64,000 nt of DNA from Caballeronia sordidicola (GTDB lineage: Bacteria; Pseudomonadota; Gammaproteobacteria; Burkholderiales; Burkholderiaceae). Positions 18,026 through 25,740 of the stretch are shown one piece after another (position 1 is the stretch's first letter; every line of letters begins with the position of its first letter). The position numbers were made by a program, and so were the translations under genes. The notes below the pieces were generated by a model. That model had not been told where the DNA came from. It searched no databases and saw only the letters and a list, made by a program, of their open reading frames with translations. The DNA lies in NCBI RefSeq assembly GCF_000729995.1, contig NZ_JNFG01000214.1:1-64000 (forward strand). The letters run 5' to 3'.

Positions 18026-19225
18026 TCACGCACCGCCGCCTGATACGCCAGCAGGATCTGTGCGGCTACGCGCGCGCGAGTGAGCGAGTGAATCAAGGAC
18101 GGCCCGCACCACCTGTTGCGAGATTCCTGCGAGGTGGCTGTCCGGCGTGCTGCGTTCGCGGATGTGCCTGTCCGGGTGGATCAGATTTCGTGATTCACGC
18201 AACGCCTGCGCATGCCTCGCGTGGCTCGCGTCGAGGTAGTTGAGTTCTGCCGCCACGGTGATGAGTTCCGCGAGCGTCCATCGGTCGAGCGTCTTAGCCT
18301 GTCCGGTTCGGTCGCGCGGTGCCTTGGCCGCCGCCTTCGTGCGTGGCTGATCCCGACCAAGCCAGTCGAGCAGTACCACTTCGATGATCGAGCCGAAGAG
18401 TGCCGTGGCAGCAAGCCAAGCGCACGCGCTCATACAACGCCCAGCCTCTTCCCAGCGAAAGCGCAGGTTATCCGCAAACGCCGGGGCGAGCCCGAGGTCG
18501 TCAAACGGCAATGCCGGGGGTGCCGACGGCTGTGCTGCGAGAATTGTCGCGGGTGGGCAGAGGCCGAGGCGCGGAACGACAATTTGCAGGTAATGTCGCC
18601 GGCCGCTGCCCGTGAGGCGCAGCGCCTCCGGTTGCAGACCCCATTCCTCCGACCCCACGAGTCCCTGCTTGATCAGGTCGTCGCGTGCGAGCGTCCGACG
18701 CGATTCATCAATGCAGTCCAGATAGACGCACAGGGTGCGCCATGTGGTCTCGTCGAAAGCCAGTACGTCAAGATCACTCCCGCCTGCTGCGATCAGCGCG
18801 ACGATGAGATCGGCCGGATCGGCGTCGCCAGAGATCAGGCACGGGTGACGTCGGCCGCGCGCCTGCCAGCGACGTTCGCGGGCGGCAAGGCCGCCCGGCG
18901 TGGCCCGCCACGCTCCGCTATCCGCTGGTCCGTCTCGTTGCGCCAGCCCTTCATCGCGCAGCGCGATCAGCCCGGCCTCGAGCTGCTGCGGAGCGAATGC
19001 AAGCGCCGCGTCGAGGGCCAGCATGCTATCGAAAGCGTAGGCGGTATTCCACGTACGCGCCTCGAACATCTCATGCTCGTACAGCGCGTCACGCAGGCTT
19101 TCTGCTTGTAGATCAGTCAAGACGGCTCCGGGACGTGTGGATCGGTGGCCACCTCTGTTCGATGACCGTGCGCAAAATTCTGCCACAGATACCGTTATTT
19201 TTATAACGATATTTATAACGTCCAT
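18026..19225 (-). CDS. HEPN-like domain protein, 399 aa
   Basis: This is the first gene of a four-gene operon. The C-terminal ~140 residues form a helical bundle carrying ESRNLIHPDRH near residues 344-354. R346-N-L-I-H350 resembles the R-x(3-6)-H signature of HEPN domains, including DUF4145-type proteins. HEPN proteins are often RNases or structural scaffolds in defence and toxin systems. The N-terminal two thirds look like winged-helix or helical modules. An AGGGGAA ribosome-binding site precedes the ATG, but the first codons overlap an AT-rich palindrome, so a start further inside is possible. Confidence 0.55.
   Translation of the reverse strand: MDVINIVIKITVSVAEFCARSSNRGGHRSTRPGAVLTDLQAESLRDALYEHEMFEARTWNTAYAFDSMLALDAALAFAPQQLEAGLIALRDEGLAQRDGPADSGAWRATPGGLAARERRWQARGRRHPCLISGDADPADLIVALIAAGGSDLDVLAFDETTWRTLCVYLDCIDESRRTLARDDLIKQGLVGSEEWGLQPEALRLTGSGRRHYLQIVVPRLGLCPPATILAAQPSAPPALPFDDLGLAPAFADNLRFRWEEAGRCMSACAWLAATALFGSIIEVVLLDWLGRDQPRTKAAAKAPRDRTGQAKTLDRWTLAELITVAAELNYLDASHARHAQALRESRNLIHPDRHIRERSTPDSHLAGISQQVVRAVLDSLAHSRARSRTDPAGVSGGGA
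19193..19220. promoter_or_regulatory. AT-rich inverted repeats at the operon start
   Basis: A palindrome CGTTATTTTTATAACG lies at 19193-19208 and is followed directly by ATATTTATAACG. The motif TATAACG thus occurs twice, in a setting much more AT-rich than the surroundings. It overlaps the first codons predicted for the HEPN-like gene. It could be an operator or promoter; if so, the true start of that gene lies downstream of it. Confidence 0.5.
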
Positions 19226-19662
19226 TTCCCCTACTGAACATTACCGCCAGAGTGTTCAGTAGTTACATAATTGAATCGGCAAGAGCTATATTGTGCAACT
19301 AACGATCAGCGAGAATTCAATCCACATCCAACAACGCTGCCAATGCGAAACCGTCACTAAAATTCGCTAACCAAGATCGGTTCGAGCAAGCGCGGGCGCC
19401 GTTGGCGTAATGCTCCGAACCTGCGATGAGGTGACAGTCTTGGGAGCTATGTATGTGTTGTAGGTAATACGAGTCGGTCCGGTTACTGATCACCGGTGCA
19501 GCACAACGGGTTGAAGGCGGATGAAAGATCGAAAGACGGTTAGTTGCATTATCGATTTTCATCATTGCGAGCACTAGATATTGAGACGGCGGCTAGCGAT
19601 TAATGTCTGCCGTTTCGAGGTGACACCCAATGCCCTCTTTGATCGAATCCGACAGCTGCGAG
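19226..19662. other. Intergenic region without a supported gene
   Basis: About 440 bp lie between the HEPN-like operon and a doubtful small gene. An open frame at 19317-19574 (minus) has no good start and no protein-like composition. No repeats or tRNA-like structures were noticed. Confidence 0.4.
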
Positions 19663-19908
19663 CTAACGCGTTTTAATATCCGTGGCGTACAAACTAGGAT
19701 ACAGATCGACCAGGTCATGCTGGCTACCCTGTCGTTCGAGGTCGAGGATCTGCAGCAGCAGACGCGTTGCCCGTTCTGGAGACGTTTGTCGTGACGGTTG
19801 TGCTTCGCGAATCCGCGACGCCAAGGCTGCCTTTTCGACGTTGTAAACGCCAGGCGCTGACGGGGTGCACCACTTGGCGCGAACCACTTGCGATTCGTTG
19901 ACGTACAC
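19663..19908 (-). CDS. Doubtful small ORF, 81 aa
   Basis: This frame starts at a GTG 16 bp after the stop of the 151-residue gene on the same strand. The C-terminal half (ATRLLLQILDLERQGSQ) looks like a helix from a real protein. It may be a genuine downstream gene or the remnant of a longer one. No ribosome-binding site is convincing. Confidence 0.3.
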   Translation of the reverse strand: MYVNESQVVRAKWCTPSAPGVYNVEKAALASRIREAQPSRQTSPERATRLLLQILDLERQGSQHDLVDLYPSLYATDIKTR

Positions 19909-19924
19909 GCTCGACCTTATGGAA

Positions 19925-20380
19925 TCAGTCCTCGCATTCGCCGGTGGCCAACCAATCGTCGGCCGACAGGGATGTCCGTCCGCGGTGTCCGTTTTTGATC
20001 GTCACGATCAGTTGTGCGGCCGTGCCACGCAGACGGCCCTCTCCGAGGAACCGGGACTCGATGTGCCCGCGTTTCATCGACAAGGCCACGACCACGTCGT
20101 CTGTAACGGCGCTAAGGCCGTATTCGTCGTCTTCAATGCATTCGAAAAATCGCCACTGCACACTCGAGATCCCCGGCAGGACGAATTTCAGATGAGGAGT
20201 CGAGATCTGATCGCCGTCTCGCAATGATAGGAGCCCCTCTGGAGCGCGCGACCGGTCAGCCGAGTGCAGCGAGAGGATGACGGCACTGTTCAGTACCACC
20301 ATCGTGCGTAGGTGAAGGGCTGCGTAGGCCTCGACTGGTCCCAGTCTCACATATGTGCTTTCGCGATGAGGAAATGACAC
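19925..20380 (-). CDS. Hypothetical protein, 151 aa (paralogue of 57752-58141)
   Basis: The protein begins MSFPHREST and continues with RLGPVEAYAA. The same signatures (MSFSHREST, RLGPVEAYAA, VTDDV, LRG) occur in the same order in the protein at 57752-58141. The two are clear paralogues over about 125 residues, and this copy has a longer basic C-terminus. The family is not known to me. It is soluble with an alternating alpha/beta pattern, and the SAV-LSL and GLSAVTDD-V segments suggest a surface-presentation or ligand-binding fold similar to FliM/FliN (SpoA) domains. That comparison is tentative. Confidence 0.6.
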   Translation of the reverse strand: MSFPHRESTYVRLGPVEAYAALHLRTMVVLNSAVILSLHSADRSRAPEGLLSLRDGDQISTPHLKFVLPGISSVQWRFFECIEDDEYGLSAVTDDVVVALSMKRGHIESRFLGEGRLRGTAAQLIVTIKNGHRGRTSLSADDWLATGECED

Positions 20381-20464
20381 GTTATAAAGCGCCGATGGAC
20401 AAGGTGAAAAGTAATCGGCACCCGCACCGATCTTTGAAAGCCCTCGCCGCTATCGCCCGGTGGC

Positions 20465-20704
20465 TTAGGTGTGAGCCGAGACGTTCGCCCCACCGATCGA
20501 CAGCAACTGCGGATCGGGCTCGAGAGCAAGAATTTCTCTCACTCCGGCCTTGCATAGCGGCAAGTTCAGACCGAAACCCGCGCCAATCTCGAGCACCGTT
20601 CCTTCTGCCCTGCCAATGACTCGCTCCCGGTACGGACGAAGCATCGCATTGCGCATTGACATGTCGCAGAGCCGCGGCAAGACAACATTGCGGTAGAAGC
20701 CCAT
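20465..20704 (-). pseudogene. Truncated SAM-dependent methyltransferase
   Basis: The start at 20704 follows a good AAGGAG site. The product reads as the N-terminus of a class I methyltransferase, with the SAM-binding glycine motif VLEIGAGFGLN and the acidic strand-2 end ALEPDP. It stops after 79 residues, whereas such enzymes are usually 200 or more. The tail after LLSIGGANV is aberrant. The gene therefore looks 3'-truncated and probably inactive. It lies last in the copper-linked minus-strand gene run. Confidence 0.75.
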
Positions 20705-20814
20705 GTTTTTGATCTCCTTATCCGATGCAGCGTCCATGTCGGCGAGCGGATGGCCTCGCCGACATGTTTCGCCGCGGGCCTACGCACGTTCGATTGCGCG
20801 TGATTGCCCGTTGA

Positions 20815-21468
20815 TTATGTTGGTTGCGTCACCGTGCGCAGATACGGCTTAAGCGTCTTGAAGCCCTGCGGATACTTTTTCTTGGCTTCCTCATCGGAGA
20901 CGGACGTCGGAATGATCACGTCCTCGCCCGGTTTCCAGTTCACCGGTGTGGCGACCGCATGCTTGGCGTTCAACTGAAGTGCATCAAGCAAGCGCAGCAC
21001 CTCGTCAAAATTGCGGCCCGCGCTCATCGGATAGACAAGCATTGCCTTGACCTTCTTGTCGGGGCCGATGATAAACACCGAGCGCACTGTGGCATTGTCC
21101 GCCGCGGTTCGCTGCCCGCCGCTCGCGTTCGGGTGAATCATGTCGTAGAGCTTCGCGACGTTCAGGTCCGCGTCGCCGATCAACGGATAATTGACTGCGT
21201 GCCCTTGCGTCTCTTCGATATCACCAACCCATCTTTGATGGTCACTCACGGGGTCAATGCTCAGTCCAATGATCTGGGTACTACGTTTGTCGAACTCTGG
21301 TTTCAGGCCGGCCAAATAGCCAAGCTCGGTCGTGCAGACAGGCGTGAAATCCTTCGGGTGCGAGAACAGGATGGCCCATTTGTCTCCGATCCATTCGTGA
21401 AATCGGATCGTCCCTTCAGTGGTTTCGGCCGTGAAATCGGGTGCTTCCTCGCCTATGCGAATAGTCAT
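20815..21468 (-). CDS. 1-Cys peroxiredoxin (Prx6-type), 217 aa
   Basis: Peroxiredoxins reduce H2O2 and organic peroxides through a peroxidatic Cys. Here the catalytic motif is SHPKDFTPVCTTE near residues 36-48, with the resolving partner supplied externally. Length and the C-terminal dimerisation arm (VATPVNWKPGEDVIIP, then KTLKPYLR) fit the Prx6/1-Cys group. It is encoded among copper-response genes, directly after a cueR-like gene. Copper generates peroxide-derived radicals, so the placement makes sense. The start has a TGGAGG site. Confidence 0.95.
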   Translation of the reverse strand: MTIRIGEEAPDFTAETTEGTIRFHEWIGDKWAILFSHPKDFTPVCTTELGYLAGLKPEFDKRSTQIIGLSIDPVSDHQRWVGDIEETQGHAVNYPLIGDADLNVAKLYDMIHPNASGGQRTAADNATVRSVFIIGPDKKVKAMLVYPMSAGRNFDEVLRLLDALQLNAKHAVATPVNWKPGEDVIIPTSVSDEEAKKKYPQGFKTLKPYLRTVTQPT

Positions 21469-21548
21469 GTCAAACCTCCATTACTTGCGTGAGTCGAAGT
21501 ATCCCAGCCGCACCACGGCGGGCACTTCGGGTTGAAAGTCACGAACAA

Positions 21549-22028
21549 TTATTGTGCGCTTTTTTCCGGCGGGGCCGTTGCGCTTTGGCCGGACGCGGAA
21601 GTGTCTGCTTTTGCTTCAACGCCGCGGACGTCGTCCACGTCGAGACGTTGTATGCCTTGCAATATCGTGCAACTCGATCGACTATCGCCCGCGCACTGTT
21701 GCACGAGCTGATCAAGCGAATCGCGCATGGACGTCAATTCGGCTATCTGAGCATTCAGTTCCGCTACGTGTTTCAAGGCAACCGCCTTGACATCGGAACT
21801 GGCTCGGTCCTCATCTCGCCATAAGGCAAGCAAATGCCTGACGCGTTCGATGGAAAAACCGAGCGCGCGAGTCTGTCGAATGAAGCGCATGACGTGAACG
21901 TCGCTTTCCTTATAGATCCGATAGCCGCTCTCAGCACGTCCATGTGGTTGTATCAAATCGATACTTTCGTAGTACCGAATCATCTTGACCGACATACCGG
22001 TAGCCTTGGCGGCTTCTCCGATGTTCAT
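21549..22028 (-). CDS. cueR: MerR-family Cu(I)-responsive regulator, CueR/HmrR-like, 159 aa
   Basis: The N-terminal MerR helix-turn-helix is clear (MNIGEAAKATGMSVKMIRYYE), as is the wing RYYES through SGYRIY. A dimerisation helix follows. Metal binding is indicated by CAGDSRSSC near residues 112-120, the C-x7-C loop typical of Cu(I)/Ag(I)/Au(I) sensors. These regulators twist 19-bp-spacer promoters to activate efflux genes, and three such promoters are present in the window. A second copy of this family lies at 23429-23878. The C-terminal tail here is long and low-complexity. Confidence 0.9.
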   Translation of the reverse strand: MNIGEAAKATGMSVKMIRYYESIDLIQPHGRAESGYRIYKESDVHVMRFIRQTRALGFSIERVRHLLALWRDEDRASSDVKAVALKHVAELNAQIAELTSMRDSLDQLVQQCAGDSRSSCTILQGIQRLDVDDVRGVEAKADTSASGQSATAPPEKSAQ

Positions 22029-22209
22029 ACGACCTCTCCTTTACTACTGCGGGCAGATTAACCCACGTGGTTGTTTTAGTCCGCGGCGGCCGGCGCTTGA
22101 GCAAGAGAGCGCCTCCGAAGCGGCTTTGGCTATATCTCGCGTCGGGCTTCACGCCGGGCGAGCGCACACGATGACGCGTTCGCCCAAGATGAAGCCCCGC
22201 TGCGAATCG

Positions 22210-22458
22210 CTACTTCGCAATACGCGATTGCGGCTGCTGGTCCCGAGCCGTTTCGCTTGGGCGGGTGCCTTGATCGTCCTTACTATGGTTCATGCTTTTC
22301 ATCATGAAGAACATGGACAACGGGCACAGCAGGAACAACAAGAAAGGTCCACCGCTCAATACGAGGGTTCGGAACTGAGGAAACGCCGCATAAGCCGCAG
22401 CTAGTACGACGAGCATGACGGTTCCCGTGGCGATCATCGTTTTCATATTGCATTTCAT
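22210..22458 (-). CDS. DUF2933-like small membrane protein, 82 aa
   Basis: Two hydrophobic segments are visible, residues 6-26 and 33-53. The second is followed by a Met-rich turn (CPLSMFFMMKSMNH). This arrangement matches the DUF2933 family that recurs next to copper and silver resistance genes. A charged tail follows. It starts at 22458 behind an AGGAGCAACACC leader. The role is unknown, but Met/His residues may bind Cu(I). Confidence 0.75.
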   Translation of the reverse strand: MKCNMKTMIATGTVMLVVLAAAYAAFPQFRTLVLSGGPFLLFLLCPLSMFFMMKSMNHSKDDQGTRPSETARDQQPQSRIAK

Positions 22459-22514
22459 GGTGTTGCTCCTATTTCAGATTCGGGAGAATGCTCGCGCGTG
22501 CGAGCACTGCCGTG

Positions 22515-22817
22515 TTATTTCGCGGGCGGTGTCTGGATCTTGTCGGCGTACTTGAGCATGATGTCGCCCATCGCCTTCATCATTTCACCGTGCATTTGCA
22601 TCGCGAGTTTTTCGTTGCCTGGAGGGAGTTGCCCCATCATCGGGCAGTTGCTCATCATCCCCTTTCCCATCATCCCTTTGCTCATCATTCCATCGCCCAT
22701 CATGGCGCTGGCGTGATCATGCATGGCCGGCTGCGGTGGGCTGGCTGCGGCGCTCAATCCACTCGCTCCCAAAAGCGCAAGGGCCAGTGACATAGTGGCT
22801 AAACGTTTGGTGTTCAT
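22515..22817 (-). CDS. Methionine-rich periplasmic protein, 100 aa
   Basis: A signal peptide is evident (residues 1-25, ending in LSAAA). The mature part is extremely rich in Met and His (MHDHASAMMGDGMMSKG and further MM repeats). Such proteins bind Cu(I) or Ag(I) in the periplasm. It lies in the copper-linked minus-strand run, before the DUF2933 gene. I cannot assign it to CopC, CueP or CusF; it seems to be a Met-rich chaperone or buffer of its own type. Confidence 0.75.
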   Translation of the reverse strand: MNTKRLATMSLALALLGASGLSAAASPPQPAMHDHASAMMGDGMMSKGMMGKGMMSNCPMMGQLPPGNEKLAMQMHGEMMKAMGDIMLKYADKIQTPPAK

Positions 22818-22995
22818 TTCGATTTCCTTCGCCTCTCCCTAAGTCGGGAGTAAGGCCGTCTGTTTATGTTCCCGTGGCGTCGCGCTGAAAACGCTTGACG
22901 CGATTCGTCGAGCCGAATCATCGACGTGCTGGCACGCAACCGCGCGGCGAGCTGACGCTGCGCGTACGATCTAATGCCCAATCGCTGGAGGGGAG

Positions 22996-23370
22996 TTACA
23001 GAACTTGTGGCGGACGCTGCGGAAGATCAGGAATGAATTGCGCAAACGCAGTGGCGTCGAATGACGCGTAGACCGATGTCGAGGGCGCTGGGACCAGCGC
23101 GATCGGATGGGAAGATATCGCCGCAGGTGTGCAGGCAAGGCTACCGATGCTGCCGTGGCAATCGAGCTGATGCGTGGCCGATACAGCGGCGTCCACGTGT
23201 GCTGCCTCTACTGAGGCAACCGCATACGGGACCGCCGAGTGATGCAGTGACGTATGCGATCCGGCCATGGCCGATGAAACTTGCGGGCAAATCAATACTG
23301 GCGTGGCAAAGCCCGTCAAAGGCAGCCACGCAATCAAGAAGCACAGTAGTAATTTAACGACGCGTTTCAC
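22996..23370 (-). CDS. Secreted small protein of copper cluster, RPPQ tail, 124 aa
   Basis: A signal peptide (residues 1-22) precedes a His/Cys-containing mature part (LICPQVSS, QLDCHGSIGSLAC). It ends in FIPDLPQRPPQVL. The same tail ends the product at 36841-37203, and a related tail (LWRPPQSL) ends that at 26384-26749. These small proteins recall the CopL/DUF2946-type leader proteins of heavy-metal operons. A role in metal sensing or periplasmic binding is inferred. Confidence 0.7.
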   Translation of the reverse strand: MKRVVKLLLCFLIAWLPLTGFATPVLICPQVSSAMAGSHTSLHHSAVPYAVASVEAAHVDAAVSATHQLDCHGSIGSLACTPAAISSHPIALVPAPSTSVYASFDATAFAQFIPDLPQRPPQVL

Positions 23371-23428
23371 GAGATGTTGATTTCTGAATAGGTGTTCAGT
23401 TACAGATGCATTTGTTCTTGGATCCGGA

Positions 23429-23878
23429 TTACACGGCGAACGCCGCGCCGCGGGTCGCCGGCTTTCCTTTCAAGTTCAGACCTTGCCGCACGGCAGGTCC
23501 ACTTATTCCATCCAATATAGGGCAACCCGGCCGCTTGTCGCCCGCGCAATGTCGCGAGAGGTTAGCGAGCGTGTCACGCATCGCCACCAGTTCCGCAATG
23601 CGCGTGTTCAACTCGCCGTGGTGCGCGGCGATCGTCTTCACTTCGGCGCTCGCGCGGTCCTGATTCAACCATAACGAAAGCAGTTGCCTGATCTGCTCGA
23701 TCGGGAATCCCAAGGTGCGGGCTTGTCGGATGAAGCGCAACACATGAACGTCAGAGTCACCGTAGATCCGGTAGCCACTATCCGTGCGACCAGCGGCCTC
23801 CACGAGATCGATGCTCTCATAGTAGCGGATCATTTTCGCCGTGACGCCCGAGGCGCTCGCCGCTTGTCCGATGTTCAT
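23429..23878 (-). CDS. cueR: Second MerR-family CueR-like regulator, 149 aa
   Basis: The MerR helix-turn-helix (MNIGQAASASGVTAKMIRYYE) and the C-x7-C loop CAGDKRPGC near the C-terminus identify a Cu(I)/Ag(I) sensor. I chose the ATG at 23878, not 23890, because family members begin at MNIG. It resembles the other copy at 21549-22028 throughout the DNA-binding domain and diverges in the tail. It is the first gene behind the minus-strand promoter at 24010-24040, so it probably controls itself and the genes that follow. Confidence 0.92.
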   Translation of the reverse strand: MNIGQAASASGVTAKMIRYYESIDLVEAAGRTDSGYRIYGDSDVHVLRFIRQARTLGFPIEQIRQLLSLWLNQDRASAEVKTIAAHHGELNTRIAELVAMRDTLANLSRHCAGDKRPGCPILDGISGPAVRQGLNLKGKPATRGAAFAV

Positions 23879-24009
23879 CTTGCACCTCATACGTTAAGTC
23901 ACTGCGGTGTGGCGAATGGAGGTCGAACCTGCTAACGCGCCAGATCGCATGTTGCAAGCATCGGCTGCGAAAGGCCCTCCACACCACTGCCCGCTGATTT
24001 CCAATTTTT

Positions 24010-24040
24010 ACTCTAGACCTTCCAGTTGCGGGAATGTCAA
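24010..24040 (-). promoter_or_regulatory. CueR-type promoter, minus strand
   Basis: On the minus strand TTGACA (24035-24040) and TAGAGT (24010-24015) are separated by exactly 19 bp. The spacer has inverted elements (TTCCCGC ... GGAAGGT). The over-long spacer with a dyad is the hallmark of MerR-family activation. It faces the cueR-like gene at 23878 and the run beyond it. Confidence 0.85.
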
Positions 24041-24087
24041 GGTTTTTTTGGTGTTGGGTGACGGCTTAAAAACTCGCTCCGCGGCCC

Positions 24088-24118
24088 TTGACACTCCAGT
24101 GACGGGAGTGTTTAGACT
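24088..24118 (+). promoter_or_regulatory. CueR-type promoter, plus strand
   Basis: TTGACA (24088-24093) and TAGACT (24113-24118) are separated by 19 bp. The spacer holds the dyad ACACTCC ... GGAGTGT. The promoter is divergent to the one at 24010-24040, with about 48 bp between the two -35 boxes. It would drive the small genes at 24268 and 24427 and perhaps the following copper genes. Confidence 0.85.
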
Positions 24119-24267
24119 CCGCTCCATTGTCAGATAACGCATGGCGTAGGCCAGCGAAGTGGCGAAACGTCCGTGGAAACACCCGGACCGCGAGCGCGCC
24201 TTTCTTGAGCGCTCCGAATGGCAAGACCGGCGGTGATTAAGCAAGCCAACGAGTAGGGGCGAAAGAG

Positions 24268-24420
24268 ATGCGGTACACAAGAACAACGAAGGTAGCGGTG
24301 GTACACCCGGTGTGCGGGGCAGCCGGATCGACCGCGCCCGCCGCGAGTGAATGCGGGCGTGCGACCCTGTTGCTCGCCGATGTGCAGTGCATTTCGCACA
24401 ACCTCCGCCAATCCGCCTGA
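24268..24420 (+). CDS. Candidate small protein or leader peptide, 50 aa
   Basis: An ATG at 24268 follows AGGGGCGAAAGAG and opens a 50-codon frame containing four Cys and two His (HPVCGAAG, SECGRA, VQCISH). It lies between the CueR-type promoter and the 129-residue gene that starts 6 bp after its stop. It may be a metal-binding peptide or a translated leader. Composition is odd, so confidence is low. Confidence 0.35.
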   Translation: MRYTRTTKVAVVHPVCGAAGSTAPAASECGRATLLLADVQCISHNLRQSA

Positions 24421-24426
24421 GGCACC

Positions 24427-24816
24427 ATGCGCCGCGAAGCTAACCGTACGCTAACCGTCATCACGCTCCTTGTTGCGCTGTTCTTCAGCCAGCTCTGGGT
24501 GGCGGCGTACGCTTGCACAACGACACCTGCGCTTTCCAGCTCATCGTCTACTGAAGCAGTCACGTTCTTCGATGGTCATACCGACCTTCGCGATCACCAC
24601 GTCGCCGCGGTTTGCCACGCCCACTGCGACAATTCTGCGCAACCTGATCACGCCCAGCAACCCGCTCCATCGCCACTCGTTTGGATACCGTTGATCTGGG
24701 GTGCGTCGACGATCCCCGCATTGGCGATCCAGCCACGCTCGCCGACACGGCCTGAGCCTATTCTGCTTTCTGCCTCTCCCCCTCCGCGCATTCTGTTCCA
24801 GGTTTTTCGAATCTGA
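24427..24816 (+). CDS. Cys/His-containing metal-cluster secreted protein, 129 aa
   Basis: A hydrophobic N-terminal segment (residues 10-28) looks like a signal peptide or anchor. The middle has HHVAAVCHAHCDNSAQPDH, a likely metal ligand cluster. The C-terminus (SASPPPRILFQVFRI) matches a tail I associate with small proteins at the head of heavy-metal efflux operons. It sits downstream of a CueR-type promoter. The biochemical role is not known. Confidence 0.6.
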   Translation: MRREANRTLTVITLLVALFFSQLWVAAYACTTTPALSSSSSTEAVTFFDGHTDLRDHHVAAVCHAHCDNSAQPDHAQQPAPSPLVWIPLIWGASTIPALAIQPRSPTRPEPILLSASPPPRILFQVFRI

Positions 24817-25152
24817 TCTCTGGCGATTGACGTCGATCGTGCTCGGCGAAAGCTAGCGCGCGATCACGCTCGTTCGCGGAAAAGGTTTTTACGCTTGTCC
24901 CACCGTCTGCCTGTTCGCCGCGTGCGAACTGTGCGTCGCATCGCTCGCCGCTTGCCGGGCCTCCGATCGTTCGCGAAGACGGATAGAGCACAAGCGTTTC
25001 GCAAACCAAGCAAATTTAACTAAGTCGCCTAAGTCAAGTCGCGGGTAAGCCGCCCACGCTTTGAAGCTTCGGCAATTTGTGTCGTCGATGCGTATCGCGT
25101 GTTGCCTATCGCGTATTACGCACTGCGCTTATTTCTCACTAAGGAATTAACA

Positions 25153-25605
25153 ATGAAACGCGTCACTTCGTTCAAACACGCTGTCTTCGCAACCCTGCTC
25201 CTGTCGACGACCCTTACGGCCTTCGCGGGTGGTGGTGGTTCCGCCGAGCCGAGGGATTACCCATTCCAGAATGCGCTCTCAAGCGCGGGTCAACGCACGG
25301 CATCGACAGCTTCCGGCGCGGCCGTTCTTCCCGCGGGCGTCACGGGTTCCACCGCCACCGCGCTGGAAGCGCCTGCAGCAACTCACAGCACTTCGACGGG
25401 CAAGTCACGGGCACAGGTGCGCGAGGAATTAGTGGAAGCGCAACGCATGGGCCTTATCCCATCAGGCAAGACTGACTATCCGCCCAGCGCCGAGACCATC
25501 GCACGCAATCAGGTGCGATTCCAGCAGGCTGCACCGTTTTGGCGAGCGCATGGAGACCTTCCCTCGCAGGGGCAAATGGCGAGTGACACCGATCTAAGCA
25601 AGTGA
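25153..25605 (+). CDS. DUF4148 family secreted protein, 150 aa
   Basis: The signal peptide begins MKRVTSFKHAVFATLLLS and ends near AFA. The C-terminal half has the DUF4148 signature KSRAQVREELVEAQRMGLIP followed by DYPPS and a conserved ARNQVRFQQ. The family is typical of Burkholderiaceae and its function is unknown. The ATG at 25153 has an AAGGAATTAACA leader, which excludes the longer upstream frame. A paralogue follows at 25741. Confidence 0.85.
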   Translation: MKRVTSFKHAVFATLLLSTTLTAFAGGGGSAEPRDYPFQNALSSAGQRTASTASGAAVLPAGVTGSTATALEAPAATHSTSTGKSRAQVREELVEAQRMGLIPSGKTDYPPSAETIARNQVRFQQAAPFWRAHGDLPSQGQMASDTDLSK

Positions 25606-25740
25606 GTCATTGCTGTGGGCCATCGGGCTTCATTGCATGCAGCCGCGCAGCGACCCCTAGTCATTAGTCATCCAAATTGAATGCGCTAACGCGCTTGACT
25701 TTCTTTCGCGCTTGACCCAATTAACATCAAGGAAACACAC

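Noticed and set aside
18212-19111. 299-residue plus-strand open frame
   Set aside because: It is antisense to the HEPN-like gene; the composition is Arg-rich and lacks normal protein features.
19317-19574. 85-residue minus-strand open frame in an intergenic region
   Set aside because: Composition is not protein-like and no start is supported.
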